Positions 18,058 to 26,678 of a stretch of 64,000 bases of DNA are shown here, piece by piece. How positions within the stretch are numbered: the first letter of the stretch is position 1; each line of letters starts with the position of its first letter. Origin of the DNA: Deltaproteobacteria bacterium (GTDB lineage: Bacteria; Myxococcota_A; Polyangia; Polyangiales; Polyangiaceae); the NCBI GenBank assembly GCA_016218915.1, contig JACRCQ010000051.1, positions 186,001-250,000 of the forward strand, in the 5' to 3' direction. Under the pieces are notes generated by a model that worked only from the letters and a program-made list of their open reading frames with translations, did not search any database and was not told the DNA's origin. Position numbers and translations under genes: made by a program.

Positions 18058-18738
18058 TCACGGAGTCGGCGGTGGCACCGGGTGGCAGCGTTCCCACTCC
18101 TGTGCCTCTTTGAGGGCAAGCTCGATCCAGGCTTTGGGCAGACGGCTCAGGGGATCCTCCTTGAGGTCCACCGGGTCCTTGGCAAGACCGCCGTACCACT
18201 CCTTGGCTGCCATGGGATCACGACGCGCGACCACGCGCAGCATGGCGAGCGCTGTGACCGCGTTCGGCTTGTCCTTGGGCCAGAACATCTCGTCCGTCAT
18301 CCAGAAGCCCACAACGTACGAGCCGTACCGAAGCTGGGCTTTCACATGCCCGGACAAGGCTGCACTCCGCAATAGCGGGAGAATGACCGCAAGGTCGGAG
18401 TTCGACGGGTGCTCGCCCGCTTTCTTGATCGCTGCCTGCGCCTGCTCGTAGCTCTCCGTCGCTCGCGCAGCCGGAATATCCTCCGCGCAGCCGGGCAGCG
18501 TGGTCGGCTTGGCACGCACCTCCGGAGCCGGAGCTTGGGAAGACACCTCCGGCGAAGGGGAGGAAGCCGCAGGAGCAGTGACCGAAGCAACAGGGGTTGG
18601 CTGCGCGGCAGGAGGGGAAGCCGGCGGTGGAGCGCACGCTGCGATGGACACTTGCCAAAGGATCGCCACGAGGCGAACGCCTGAGAGCTTCGAGCGCGAT
18701 GAGATGCCAGCCAGACGCACGCTGCTGTGAGCCACCAT
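18058..18738 (-). CDS. Putative lipoprotein with Sel1/TPR-like helices
   Basis: The product has a basic start, a hydrophobic stretch and lipobox IAAC (Cys 35), then a Pro/Ala/Ser-rich tether and helical repeats (ATESYEQAQAAIKKAGEH, LLRSAALSGHVKAQLRYGSY, AMLRVVARRDPMAAKEWYG) that resemble Sel1/TPR units. It should be an envelope-anchored binding protein. The start is uncertain: ATG 18738 gives a long n-region; GTG 18720 is an alternative. It converges with the FGE-fold gene, 24 bases apart, and is divergent from the next gene by only 37 bases. Confidence 0.6.
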   Translation of the reverse strand: MVAHSSVRLAGISSRSKLSGVRLVAILWQVSIAACAPPPASPPAAQPTPVASVTAPAASSPSPEVSSQAPAPEVRAKPTTLPGCAEDIPAARATESYEQAQAAIKKAGEHPSNSDLAVILPLLRSAALSGHVKAQLRYGSYVVGFWMTDEMFWPKDKPNAVTALAMLRVVARRDPMAAKEWYGGLAKDPVDLKEDPLSRLPKAWIELALKEAQEWERCHPVPPPTP

Positions 18739-18775
18739 GATCCTGAACGATACCATGCAAGGAGCGGAGCGTTGC

Positions 18776-19726
18776 ATGCTATGGATCCAAGTCATGCTCC
18801 GATTGCGCAGGCGAAGCTCCGTGTGCACCGCTGTCGCCGTCGCACTGCTCATCCTTTCCGACGTCGCCAATGCGCAGACGCCTTCCCAGCCGGATCGCTG
18901 CCTGTACCAGTCGGACTCCCATACCGCGTTCGGCTTGCTCGCGCGAAGCTCCGGCACCCGCCACGCCGGACAGGGGGAGACGGCAGTGGGCGCCCTGCTC
19001 TCCGCATGGGCCGCCGGCCGCGGCATGACCTTGGGGCCGTGCACGCTCGGCACCACCCACCGCTTCGACCTCGGGATCGGTGCTGGCGCCATCCCGAGGA
19101 GCGCGTCGATCGCCCTGGAATTCGACGCAGGCTGGGGACCGCGGCTGAGGCTCCACGCAAGCCCGGACGGCACCCATGCGCTGGTCGCGCGAGGCGGTGT
19201 GCGTGTGCGTGCCGACATCGACCGCGTGTTCGGCTACGGCAGCCTGTCGTTGCCCCAAGTCGAGCTGGGCTACGCCGCATACGGACCGGACTGGCTCTTC
19301 GATGCAACCTTGCACGCTTCTTTTGTGGTCGAGGCCGGGTTCAGCTCCAGATACCTCCACGGAGATGCCGTGGAGTCCGATGGCGTGGAACGTCGTCACC
19401 TTCCTCGCGCCCTGGGCGCACGGATCGCCTTGGCATCGCAGCCGATCCTGCTCGAAGCCCTCTACGAGGACATTCGTCAGACACGTAGCGATGGCCCGGT
19501 GTTCAAGACGGGCGAAGGGCGATTGTGCGCAACCGCAAGCTCGCTCGTCCTGTGCACGGTGGCGCGAGTTCATCAGATCAGCTGGGCTGGACCGCGGCTG
19601 CAGACGGTTGGCAGTGGGGACGACTTTGGCGGCAGGCAGGCATGGATCGACAGCGGCACGGTCCGCTGGGGCTGGTCCACAGGGCTGATGATTGGATTGG
19701 GGTTGGGTGGAACCAGCCGGAAGTGA
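18776..19726 (+). CDS. Exported protein, probable outer-membrane beta-barrel, unknown function
   Basis: ATG 18776 has GGAG six bases upstream. The 316-residue product carries a long signal peptide (basic LRLRRRSS, hydrophobic VCTAVAVALLILSD, cleavage after ANA before QTPS). The mature part alternates hydrophobic and polar residues with turns every 10-12 residues (ALEFDAGWGPRLRLHA, DATLHASFVVEAGFSSRYL, ARIALASQPILLEALYED) and ends with a strand-like segment (TGLMIGLGLGG), as in outer-membrane barrels, although it lacks the usual terminal Phe. No family is recognised. It converges with the small membrane protein gene 7 bases away. Confidence 0.65.
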   Translation: MLWIQVMLRLRRRSSVCTAVAVALLILSDVANAQTPSQPDRCLYQSDSHTAFGLLARSSGTRHAGQGETAVGALLSAWAAGRGMTLGPCTLGTTHRFDLGIGAGAIPRSASIALEFDAGWGPRLRLHASPDGTHALVARGGVRVRADIDRVFGYGSLSLPQVELGYAAYGPDWLFDATLHASFVVEAGFSSRYLHGDAVESDGVERRHLPRALGARIALASQPILLEALYEDIRQTRSDGPVFKTGEGRLCATASSLVLCTVARVHQISWAGPRLQTVGSGDDFGGRQAWIDSGTVRWGWSTGLMIGLGLGGTSRK

Positions 19727-19733
19727 GACGGAA

Positions 19734-20039
19734 TCAGAACTGACCGCCGAGGCCGAACGTGCCGAGGTCAACCGAGGGGAGCCACGAAGGGCCCATGGCA
19801 TTGGAGCGCTTCACATCCTGCACCGTCTTGCGAAGCAGGCTTCGGTTGTAGCGGTTCGCATAGATTCGCGCGTCAGCGTCGGTGAGATAGTGGCTGTCAG
19901 GCTTGCCGTTGGGATTCAGCAGGGCGATGACGAAGGGAATGCCGAAGCCGATCATGCCGGCGCCGCCTATGCCGGCTACAACATAGCCGGAATCAGCGAT
20001 CGCCGGCCCCAGGAACGAGGACCGCGCCCTGGGCGGCAT
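19734..20039 (-). CDS. Small membrane protein, unknown function
   Basis: A 101-residue product starting at ATG 20039, separated by one base from the stop of the phospholipase-D-like gene, so the two are probably translationally coupled. Residues about 19-41 form a Gly-rich transmembrane segment; the C-terminal half is charged and helical (LTDADARIYANRYNRSLLRK). The frame is open further upstream inside the PLD gene, but that part is not protein-like. The 'ADARIYANRYNRSL' helix resembles small myxobacterial membrane proteins I cannot name. Co-expression with the PLD-like lipoprotein suggests a shared envelope role. Confidence 0.55.
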   Translation of the reverse strand: MPPRARSSFLGPAIADSGYVVAGIGGAGMIGFGIPFVIALLNPNGKPDSHYLTDADARIYANRYNRSLLRKTVQDVKRSNAMGPSWLPSVDLGTFGLGGQF

Positions 20040-20040
20040 C

Positions 20041-21498
20041 TCAGGGCAAAGGCGCCTGCTCGTCGGCCAGGAATGTCTGACCGAGCTCTTCCGCAATCGC
20101 CGCGTCAGTGAAGATCTCTCCCACTTCTCGGTTGTTGCGCAACCCCCCTGCAGTGAAGTTCTGCGAGCCGATGAATACCCGGTCATCTGACACGATCACC
20201 TTGGTATGCAGGTAGTGACGCGAGAACAGCGCAGCGGGAATGCCCGCCTGCACCAGCTGGTCGACAGCAGGTTGGTTGGCTGGCGGCTCGCCGCCGTATC
20301 CGGGCTGCAATCCAAGGAGCACGCGAACTTCGACCCCTTTGACCTTCGCGCTCACAAGGTGCTCGAGCACCGCGGGATCGTTGAGCGATTGGTTGTAGAC
20401 ATAGAGTCTCGTCTGGGCCGCATCGATGAGCCCGACAATCCTCTCCATGGAATTGTCCGGGGTCACGACCATGTTCTTGAACGAGATCCCGGTGGAAGGC
20501 TGGCGCGTCCAGTCCGCCTCGAAGAGCTGAGTAGCTTCTGCGACCGACTCTGCGCGGCCGTCCTCTACCCAGTAGTCGAGCGTGTCGAACTCCTTCGCAG
20601 GATTGCCCCCCAGCCCGCTGGTCACCAGGTTCCCCGTCCCAAACAGCAATCCCGTCCCGTCGATCACCATGAACTTCGCATGGTCGACCTTGTGCGACGT
20701 ATCGAACGCCGGAGGCGTGGGCTGGACCTCGACGCCCGCAGCTTTGAGAGCCTCGGACACTGGCGTGTAGTTGACCGCGCCCACGGTCTTGGGCTCCAGC
20801 ATGACCCGGACCTTGACGTTGCGCGCCACTGCCGCGGCAAGCGCGGAGAGGATCGGCGGCGCCTCCATCTGGTAGATCTCCAGGTCGATCGAGGTCGAAG
20901 CGCCGTTGATCAGACCCACGATCTCGGACGCGGTCTCATCGGGCATCCGAAGCAATCGCACCCGGTCAGGCTCGATCTTCATCGGGGGCGAGGTGATTTC
21001 CGGCTGGAGCACCGCACGGAACGCCGCCACTGCGGCGTCGACCTTGCTCTTGACCTTGCTGCGATGGATCTTCCCGTCCGCGTCCACGGTCGTTACCTGC
21101 TGATCGACCACAGCGGCGAAGTGGCAGCGATCCTCGCGATCGACCACGGTGTGCACGCCGGAAGCTTCCAGGTGTTGCGCTGAGATGACTTTGGCAGCAG
21201 AGGCCGGGGTTGGCTGCACGATGTACAGCTCGACATCGACGTTTCTGCGGCTGGCCGCAACGAGACGGCTCGAGAGGCTGGAGTCCGGAACGCGGGTAAG
21301 CGTAGCGAAGATGCGACTGGTCGCGTTCTCCACCATGGCGGTGGTCAGCAGGCCGCTGGTGCCGTCGCTCTTGCCGTCGTCCAGGTACTCGGGCGCCTCT
21401 TCTTCAGGCGCCGTGGCAGACCGGCTGCCACCGCACGCTCCAAGCGCCAGGACCAGACTCAGCAGCAGAAATCGTGCGGTTCTCAAGGTGCGCTCCAC
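20041..21498 (-). CDS. Phospholipase D-superfamily lipoprotein
   Basis: A 485-residue lipoprotein (lipobox LGAC, Cys 22) with two HKD active-site motifs: HAKFMVID followed by GTGN near residue 269, and HTKVIVSD followed by IGSQN near residue 429. Together they form one PLD catalytic centre that hydrolyses or transfers phosphodiester bonds. The N-terminal ~130 residues look like a third, degenerate PLD lobe (ELYIVQPTPASAAKV, then HFAAVVDQQ where the HKD Lys is absent). Substrate could be phospholipid or cardiolipin-like; nuclease members exist too. The start codon is GTG with a weak ribosome site. Gene order suggests co-transcription with the small membrane protein downstream. Confidence 0.85.
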   Translation of the reverse strand: MERTLRTARFLLLSLVLALGACGGSRSATAPEEEAPEYLDDGKSDGTSGLLTTAMVENATSRIFATLTRVPDSSLSSRLVAASRRNVDVELYIVQPTPASAAKVISAQHLEASGVHTVVDREDRCHFAAVVDQQVTTVDADGKIHRSKVKSKVDAAVAAFRAVLQPEITSPPMKIEPDRVRLLRMPDETASEIVGLINGASTSIDLEIYQMEAPPILSALAAAVARNVKVRVMLEPKTVGAVNYTPVSEALKAAGVEVQPTPPAFDTSHKVDHAKFMVIDGTGLLFGTGNLVTSGLGGNPAKEFDTLDYWVEDGRAESVAEATQLFEADWTRQPSTGISFKNMVVTPDNSMERIVGLIDAAQTRLYVYNQSLNDPAVLEHLVSAKVKGVEVRVLLGLQPGYGGEPPANQPAVDQLVQAGIPAALFSRHYLHTKVIVSDDRVFIGSQNFTAGGLRNNREVGEIFTDAAIAEELGQTFLADEQAPLP

Positions 21499-21571
21499 CC
21501 CGTTTTTTCCGGGTCGACCCTCAGGCTATCAGCCACGACGCGACTTGATCAACGCCGTCAGCTACACTACG

Positions 21572-21599
21572 AGAGTCGGCCCTTTTGCCGACTCTTTTT
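21572..21599 (+). terminator. Intrinsic-terminator-like hairpin in the leader of the lipoprotein gene
   Basis: A perfect 9-bp stem (AGAGTCGGC at 21572-21580 with GCCGACTCT at 21587-21595), a 6-base loop and a following T run to 21599 form a textbook Rho-independent terminator on the plus strand. It lies between the divergent PLD gene and the ATG at 21615, with no plus-strand gene upstream to terminate, so it may attenuate transcription of the lipoprotein gene. Confidence 0.65.
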
Positions 21600-21614
21600 C
21601 ACTTGGAGAATGCC

Positions 21615-22052
21615 ATGAACCTAGCTCACTTTGTCTCACTCGTTTCAATTGTCGTGCTCGCTGCTGCTGCTGGTTGCTCCTCGAGCGACTCGGAAGGCGC
21701 GGCAGGCGCTCCTGCTACGGGCGGAACGGCTGGCGCAGCCGGGACCGGTGGTGCCGCTGGCACAGGAGGCGCCGCCGGAGCCTCAGGCGAAGCCGGAGCC
21801 TCGGGCGCAGCCGGAACCGGTGGCGCCGCTGGAACAGGCGGTGCGGCTGGCAACGCAGGCTCTGCTGGCACCGGCGTTGCCGGCAATGTCGGCGGCCAGT
21901 GCATCGCCATGAACGGCACCTGCGAATGGACCGGCTGCAAGAGCGGCTACGTGCCCTCAACCGCAGCGACCGACTGCCCGATCTGCACCGACGGCGACGC
22001 GTGCGTGTCGACCTGCTGCGTCCCTGAGACCTCCGACGCCTCGGCGGACTGA
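21615..22052 (+). CDS. Lipoprotein with Gly/Ala/Thr-rich low-complexity region and C-terminal Cys-rich tail
   Basis: ATG 21615 follows GGAG by seven bases. The 145-residue product has lipobox AAGC (Cys 21), then about 70 residues made of Gly-Thr-Gly-Gly-Ala-Ala-Gly-like repeats, and a tail of about 50 residues with eight cysteines (GQCIAMNGTCEWTGCKSGYV, CPICTDGDAC, STCC) that should form a small disulfide-rich domain. The repeats are probably a flexible surface spacer. Similar Gly/Thr/Ala linkers occur in three other exported proteins of this window (11135, 12325 and 25350 genes). No named family is recognised. A terminator-like hairpin sits in the leader. Confidence 0.8.
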   Translation: MNLAHFVSLVSIVVLAAAAGCSSSDSEGAAGAPATGGTAGAAGTGGAAGTGGAAGASGEAGASGAAGTGGAAGTGGAAGNAGSAGTGVAGNVGGQCIAMNGTCEWTGCKSGYVPSTAATDCPICTDGDACVSTCCVPETSDASAD

Positions 22053-22057
22053 CCATT

Positions 22058-22106
22058 CCCCATTCGCATTCGCATTCGCATTCCTGTTCCTAATTCCTAG
22101 TTCCAA
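22058..22106 (-). repeat. Copy 1 of dispersed hexamer-based element
   Basis: Read on the minus strand, this begins ATTGG-AACTAGGAA, passes through GGAAC and GGAAT steps and ends in three to four GCGAAT hexamers. It covers the last codons and stop of the VWA gene (stop at 22090) and fills the convergent junction with the lipoprotein gene. Copy 2 is at 27541-27636. Confidence 0.75.
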
Positions 22107-23526
22107 TCTCACCGAGGATATCTTTGGCCTTGCGCGCCCGCGCATCTCGCTTCGCCAGCGTGTCGTGATCGATGATCCACTTCGCATCGAGCAGATCGAG
22201 GTAGTCCAGATCCAGCGCGCCTCCTCCGGATGGCAGGATGAACACCGCTCCGATGCGCGCGCGCTGCTTGATCGCCTGCACCAGCCCGCGCGGGATGTAC
22301 AGCGCCGCGTGCGTGAACACGTGCACCACGATCTCGCGCGGATCGTGTGCACGCTCGATGTCCAGCGCTGTCACCAGCTCCGAGAACACCCTCGACGGGT
22401 TGCGCCCATGCTCGCCTGCAAAGGACAGCACGTACGCGGTCGGAAGCTTGCCGCCGTGCGACCGGTGCGCTTCGTACAGCCGCGAGTCGAAGAATCGAAT
22501 CGACACGTCCTCGCTCTCGAGCACCAGCTTCTTGGCGGTCGCCAGCGCCATGCCCCGGGCGAAAACCTCGCGATCGCCACGCATCGAGGCTGACGCGTCC
22601 ACCACCAGCACGTGCCTTCGCCCTGCCGGCTCGGCCACCGATTCCTTGGCGTAGTAGAGCACCTCGTTGTCGAGCACCCGACGCACGAAGTCGTCCGAGT
22701 CCCAGGCCAGCTCGCTGAGCACCAGTGCATCCACGCTTCCGCGCGTGCCGATCCCGCCGAACCCTTCGCCAGCGCGCATCGTGAGCCCTGGACGCGTCTT
22801 GGATTCGAGCACGCTCGGAAGGATGTCGAGCGAGAAGTTCACCACGTCGTTGGCTGAAGGCGATGCCATGGCGGCAAGCAGATCCACCTGCACCGAAGCC
22901 CCTGCCACCCCTTCGGCACCCAGCACGCCGAGCAGACGCAGCGTGTCCAGGTCGAGCGCATCAGCCATGGTCAGGATGCGAAGCCGCGCCTTGCACACCG
23001 CGGCCAGGCTCTGCCACTCGAACGTTCGATCCATCGAGCTGAACAGCTCTGCGAGCCTGCCGTCGGCTCGCTCGAACAGCGACGCGTCTGACACCATCTG
23101 CATCGGGTAGGGCGGCTCTGCGCTCACGTTGTCCGAGATCGATCCCAGGATCTTGGACAGCACCACCGCGATCATGTCGTCGCTCAGACGGAACGTGCGT
23201 GCCCTGTGCGCAGCCTCGCTGTTCGCCAGCTCGCCGATCAGCGCCTCGTAGCCGGCCGTGAGCTCCTGGCCACCCGGAACCCGGGACAGGGACGCCACCG
23301 ATGCGCGAGGACCGATGGCGAGCTGATCCGACGGTGCGGCGAGCAGCATGCCGGCGTCGTGCACCACCGGGTAGGCCAGGCGCACGCCCAATCGCTGCAG
23401 ATCCCGCTGCCAGCGAAGGGAACGGAGCGCGAGCGTGGGCGCCCCTGGGCGCACCACGGACAGGGCGAGGGAGCCGAGCATGCCCATCACGCCTGGATCG
23501 TTGCTGAACGGCGCTCGTTGCGTCAT
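22090..23526 (-). CDS. VWA-domain protein (cytoplasmic MoxR-partner type)
   Basis: The 478-residue product lacks a signal peptide. Residues about 300-460 are a VWA domain: HVLVVDASASM (MIDAS DASAS near residue 310), then VSIRFFDSRLYE and IVVHVFTHAALY. The helical N-terminal 300 residues resemble the preamble of CoxE/YehP-type VWA proteins that work with MoxR-type AAA ATPases, but no such ATPase lies in the window. ATG 23526 is chosen over an upstream extension that overlaps the divergent gene. Its last codons lie inside a dispersed repeat element. Confidence 0.8.
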   Translation of the reverse strand: MTQRAPFSNDPGVMGMLGSLALSVVRPGAPTLALRSLRWQRDLQRLGVRLAYPVVHDAGMLLAAPSDQLAIGPRASVASLSRVPGGQELTAGYEALIGELANSEAAHRARTFRLSDDMIAVVLSKILGSISDNVSAEPPYPMQMVSDASLFERADGRLAELFSSMDRTFEWQSLAAVCKARLRILTMADALDLDTLRLLGVLGAEGVAGASVQVDLLAAMASPSANDVVNFSLDILPSVLESKTRPGLTMRAGEGFGGIGTRGSVDALVLSELAWDSDDFVRRVLDNEVLYYAKESVAEPAGRRHVLVVDASASMRGDREVFARGMALATAKKLVLESEDVSIRFFDSRLYEAHRSHGGKLPTAYVLSFAGEHGRNPSRVFSELVTALDIERAHDPREIVVHVFTHAALYIPRGLVQAIKQRARIGAVFILPSGGGALDLDYLDLLDAKWIIDHDTLAKRDARARKAKDILGEIGTRN

Positions 23527-23608
23527 GCGGGTCGATCCATATCGGCGCAGGAGCGCGAAGACAATGCGCGACGCGCGCCCCTTTTCAATCTGCACCAGGG
23601 GTGCTTGG

Positions 23609-24568
23609 ATGGACGCGGTGCATTCCCCGGAAGAAGTCCCGAAGTCGATCCTGGGCCGCATGTGGCGACGGGTGGTCTCCATCACCCTGGCGCTGCACCA
23701 GCACGACGCTTCGCAGAAGTCCGCGGCCATGGCTTTTGACTTGTTTCTGGGGCTCTTGCCGCTCGCGGCGATCGCTGGCTGGGTGCTTTACTACCTCGCC
23801 GGACCGTCCGACTCGAACAACTCGCTCATCGGCGGGCTCGTCAATGTCGCCCCAAGCCCGGCCGCGGACCTCGTGCGCGAGCAGGTTCGGCGTCTCGGCG
23901 AGCATGGCGGCACCATCGCTCCGCTGAGCATCGTGGGCTTCATCTGGATCGCCTCGGCCGGCGCGCACACGGCCATGAGCTCGATCCAGAGCGCGCGCAC
24001 AGGACGTACCCGCGCCTGGCCGCTCAATCGTCTGATCGCGATCCTGGTCGTGATCGTGCTGCTCGTGATCATCACCGCCTCCACGGCGGCGATCGTGTTC
24101 TCCGAGGCATGGCTGCGTCACAACGTGAGCGCAGGGCAGATCGCCAAGAGCATGGCGACCCTGGCGAGGTTCGGCACGTTCCTGATCTCGATCTCGCTTG
24201 CGACCCTTGGAACCGCCGCGTTCTTCACGATCGCCACCTTCGGCATGGAAGACCCCAAGCGTCGCACGCTCTTTCCAGGGGCGTTCGCCTTTGCCTCCAT
24301 GTGGGTGCTGTCGTCGTGGGCCTTCTCGGCCTACGTGACGAAGATCGGGCGCTATTCCCTGTTCTACGGCAGCCTTGCAGCGGTCGCGCTGCTGCTTCTG
24401 TGGCTGTGGCTGAGCAGCTTCCTGCTGCTGATCGGCTCAGAGCTCAACCTGCAGCTAGAGGGGACGCGAAAGACGATCGTGCCGCCAACGTTGCGGATCC
24501 TGCGAAGGCGCCCGGTGCACCGGAGCTCCCCGCCGCCGCCGACGGTGGAGAAGAAGAAGCAGGCGTAG
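23609..24568 (+). CDS. YihY/BrkB-family inner-membrane protein
   Basis: A 319-residue polytopic protein with about six hydrophobic segments. It shows the features of the YihY/virulence factor BrkB family: KSAAMAFDLFLGLLPLAAIAGW in the first span, then three later spans ending in SLFYGSLAAVALLLLWLWLSS and GSELN. The family was once called ribonuclease BN by mistake; it is thought to be a transporter or envelope protein of unknown substrate. ATG 23609 has AGGGG seven bases upstream; ATG 23564 (AGGAG ten bases upstream) is the alternative. The C-terminal tail is basic and Pro-rich. Confidence 0.88.
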   Translation: MDAVHSPEEVPKSILGRMWRRVVSITLALHQHDASQKSAAMAFDLFLGLLPLAAIAGWVLYYLAGPSDSNNSLIGGLVNVAPSPAADLVREQVRRLGEHGGTIAPLSIVGFIWIASAGAHTAMSSIQSARTGRTRAWPLNRLIAILVVIVLLVIITASTAAIVFSEAWLRHNVSAGQIAKSMATLARFGTFLISISLATLGTAAFFTIATFGMEDPKRRTLFPGAFAFASMWVLSSWAFSAYVTKIGRYSLFYGSLAAVALLLLWLWLSSFLLLIGSELNLQLEGTRKTIVPPTLRILRRRPVHRSSPPPPTVEKKKQA

Positions 24569-24573
24569 CAGGG

Positions 24574-25353
24574 CTAGATTTCAAACGCGAGCCCGGTGAC
24601 CCACGACGACGTCCCGACGTGCATCTGCTTTCCTCCGAACCCGCCAAGGTCGGAATAGAGCCATTCGAAGTACACGTACGAGTGATTGATGCCGACCGAG
24701 TTGTCGAGCTGCTGTGAGGCACCCCTGTCGAGGAAGTCGAGTTGCAGCGCAAGGCCTCCGGCAGCGTGGAGCCCGTACGAGTGTCCCTTACCCGGGATAC
24801 CATCGTAGCTCGATCCGCCCAGCTCGTTGGAAGCCCGCCACCACGCGTAGCCGAGGCCGAGCTTGGCGTAGGGCACCAGCGGGATGCTCGCCTCTTTGTG
24901 CAGCAGATCAAGGCGAAACACGCCAGCGACATACATCGGCATGATCCAGAGGCTGGTCGTTTCCGCTGAGTTGTCGTTCGTGCCGGTGAGCTTTGCCGGA
25001 GCGCTCATGCGAGTATAGCCCCAGCCAAACCCAGGGCCGAACGAGCCGATGTTGCCGAGGCGCAGCGCTTGCCAGTCGAGCTCTACCCCCATGAAGAAGT
25101 GCCAGGTATCGCCGAAGACCTGCTTAAGAGGCTGCTGACCGTTCTTGAACTCCTCATCGACCTTTGGGTAGTACGGGCCGAATCGAAGCTCGAACGCCCA
25201 GTTCTGCGCCGACTCGCGGCGTCGAGTCCCCTGGCGCCAGTCCGATTCGACGGTTCCACTGTACTGCGCAGAAGCACTCGCCGAGATCAGCAGGGGCAGA
25301 GATGCGCAAGCGAGCGCAAGCAGCACGCGTCGGGCGAGCAAACCTGACTTCAT
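24574..25353 (-). CDS. Outer-membrane beta-barrel protein, MXAN_2562 type
   Basis: The 259-residue product has a signal peptide (cleavage after SASA before QYSG), then FELRFGPYYPKVDEEF and GDTWHFFMGVELDWQ, the opening of the Myxococcus xanthus MXAN_2562-type outer-membrane family, alternating strands and a C-terminal strand (WVTGLAFEI). It should insert in the outer membrane as a small barrel. Its ATG overlaps the stop of the preceding MXYO-CTERM gene by four bases (ATGA), so the two proteins are made together; the same pairing is known for MXAN_2561/MXAN_2562. Confidence 0.85.
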   Translation of the reverse strand: MKSGLLARRVLLALACASLPLLISASASAQYSGTVESDWRQGTRRRESAQNWAFELRFGPYYPKVDEEFKNGQQPLKQVFGDTWHFFMGVELDWQALRLGNIGSFGPGFGWGYTRMSAPAKLTGTNDNSAETTSLWIMPMYVAGVFRLDLLHKEASIPLVPYAKLGLGYAWWRASNELGGSSYDGIPGKGHSYGLHAAGGLALQLDFLDRGASQQLDNSVGINHSYVYFEWLYSDLGGFGGKQMHVGTSSWVTGLAFEI

Positions 25354-26678
25354 GAATCCTCACGCCTCCTGCGCGCGATTCGCGCAAGCGCCGCAATCGT
25401 CATCACGCCGAATCCCACCATCCCCGCCCCTTGGCCCACTGCACCAACCGAGCAGAAGCTGCCGCCCCCTTCGCCACCCGCTTCCTTGTAGAGCTTGAAG
25501 AAGTCGTCGACCGGATGGGGCTCTAGGCACTTGACTGGTGAAAGGGTTCCGACGTTGCCCACGCCATCCACAGCCGCAACGGCGATGGAATACGTGTACA
25601 GGTTCTTCAGCCCTGTCACTCGACCTTCCGTAGCTGTCTGGCCCGACGCCGACCCGCACAGCAAGGCGGGATCAGGGACCGTACCCTGGAACAACTTGGT
25701 CGTTGAACACTCACTCCCCTGCGCATCTGTTCCAGTCTCCGAGTCGCTGTCAGAATCGTCGGCGGCGTCCGACACAGTGCCGCCGGATCCAGCAGCAGTA
25801 CCCGTACCACCTGTACCTCCTGCACCGCCTGCACCGCCTGTAGCGCCGGAGCCGCCCGTTCCGCCGGCTCCGCCGGTACCATCGGTATCCGCTGCTGCGT
25901 CTTCGGGGCCCGGTACTGGCCCCGGCGACAACGCGGATGATGATGATCCAGCTTCGAACTGCCCGCCATTGGCGGCTCCCTCCTGGCCGGGGAGGGGATC
26001 GCAGAAGAACTGATACCCGGTGAGGTCCGTATCAGTCGCTTGCGGCCAGCTCAACTTCAGCATTGTATCGCCCTGCCCGAGCGTCAGGCTTGTCGGGGGG
26101 AGTGGACCCGCAAGATCGTACTTCGTGGGCCAACCATATCCGTTGCCGGAAACCGCATTGCTGTTGGTCACGAACATGAAGTTCACGACAACGGGCTGAG
26201 GCGCTGTCGATGAAGTGCTCGCGAGAGTGCAATCAGCTTCCGTCCCGCTTCCCGGACCACCGGTCGTGGATCCGGCCACGGTCTTGTGCTGCCCAACGAT
26301 ATCTTGCGCGCGGACCGTGATAGTAAGATTGCTCGATTGTGCGGTCGATGATGCGACCATCCAACAGGTTGGTGCAGACCCGGTTCGAGCCGTGGTATCC
26401 TTGCAGTTGTTCGTGCTCGGGTCGCCGACCCACACCTGCACGGTGGCTGTGTCTGAGTAGTTGGTGACATACAGGGGGAAAGTGAATACGTCGTCGGCGA
26501 GACAGTCTGCCCGACTAATCCAGAACGGATTCTTGGACTGGTCGCGGAGCGTGACGACCCGCTTGATGTTCGTTTCCGTCATCGTGATGTCGCCTGCTCC
26601 GGCAGTTGCGGCGGCTGTGACCACCGCCGCCGCCAGCGCGACCGAAACCCCGACCTTTGAGAGACGTGACCGGTTCAT
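25350..26678 (-). CDS. MXYO-CTERM-anchored protein, MXAN_2561 type
   Basis: A 442-residue exported protein: ATG 26678 (AAGGGAG six bases upstream), signal peptide ending near AGA, a beta-rich region with fibronectin-like phrases (LKLSWPQATDTDLTGYQFFC; LKNLYTYSIAVAAVDGVGNVG), a Gly/Thr/Ala spacer of about 35 residues in the middle, and a C-terminal sorting tripartite: Cys (CSVGAVG), hydrophobic segment, then ARRRREDS. That tail is the MYXO-CTERM signal, which in Myxococcota is processed to leave a lipid-anchored cell-surface protein. Together with the overlapping downstream beta-barrel gene it matches the MXAN_2561/2562 pair. Confidence 0.87.
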   Translation of the reverse strand: MNRSRLSKVGVSVALAAAVVTAAATAGAGDITMTETNIKRVVTLRDQSKNPFWISRADCLADDVFTFPLYVTNYSDTATVQVWVGDPSTNNCKDTTARTGSAPTCWMVASSTAQSSNLTITVRAQDIVGQHKTVAGSTTGGPGSGTEADCTLASTSSTAPQPVVVNFMFVTNSNAVSGNGYGWPTKYDLAGPLPPTSLTLGQGDTMLKLSWPQATDTDLTGYQFFCDPLPGQEGAANGGQFEAGSSSSALSPGPVPGPEDAAADTDGTGGAGGTGGSGATGGAGGAGGTGGTGTAAGSGGTVSDAADDSDSDSETGTDAQGSECSTTKLFQGTVPDPALLCGSASGQTATEGRVTGLKNLYTYSIAVAAVDGVGNVGTLSPVKCLEPHPVDDFFKLYKEAGGEGGGSFCSVGAVGQGAGMVGFGVMTIAALARIARRRREDS

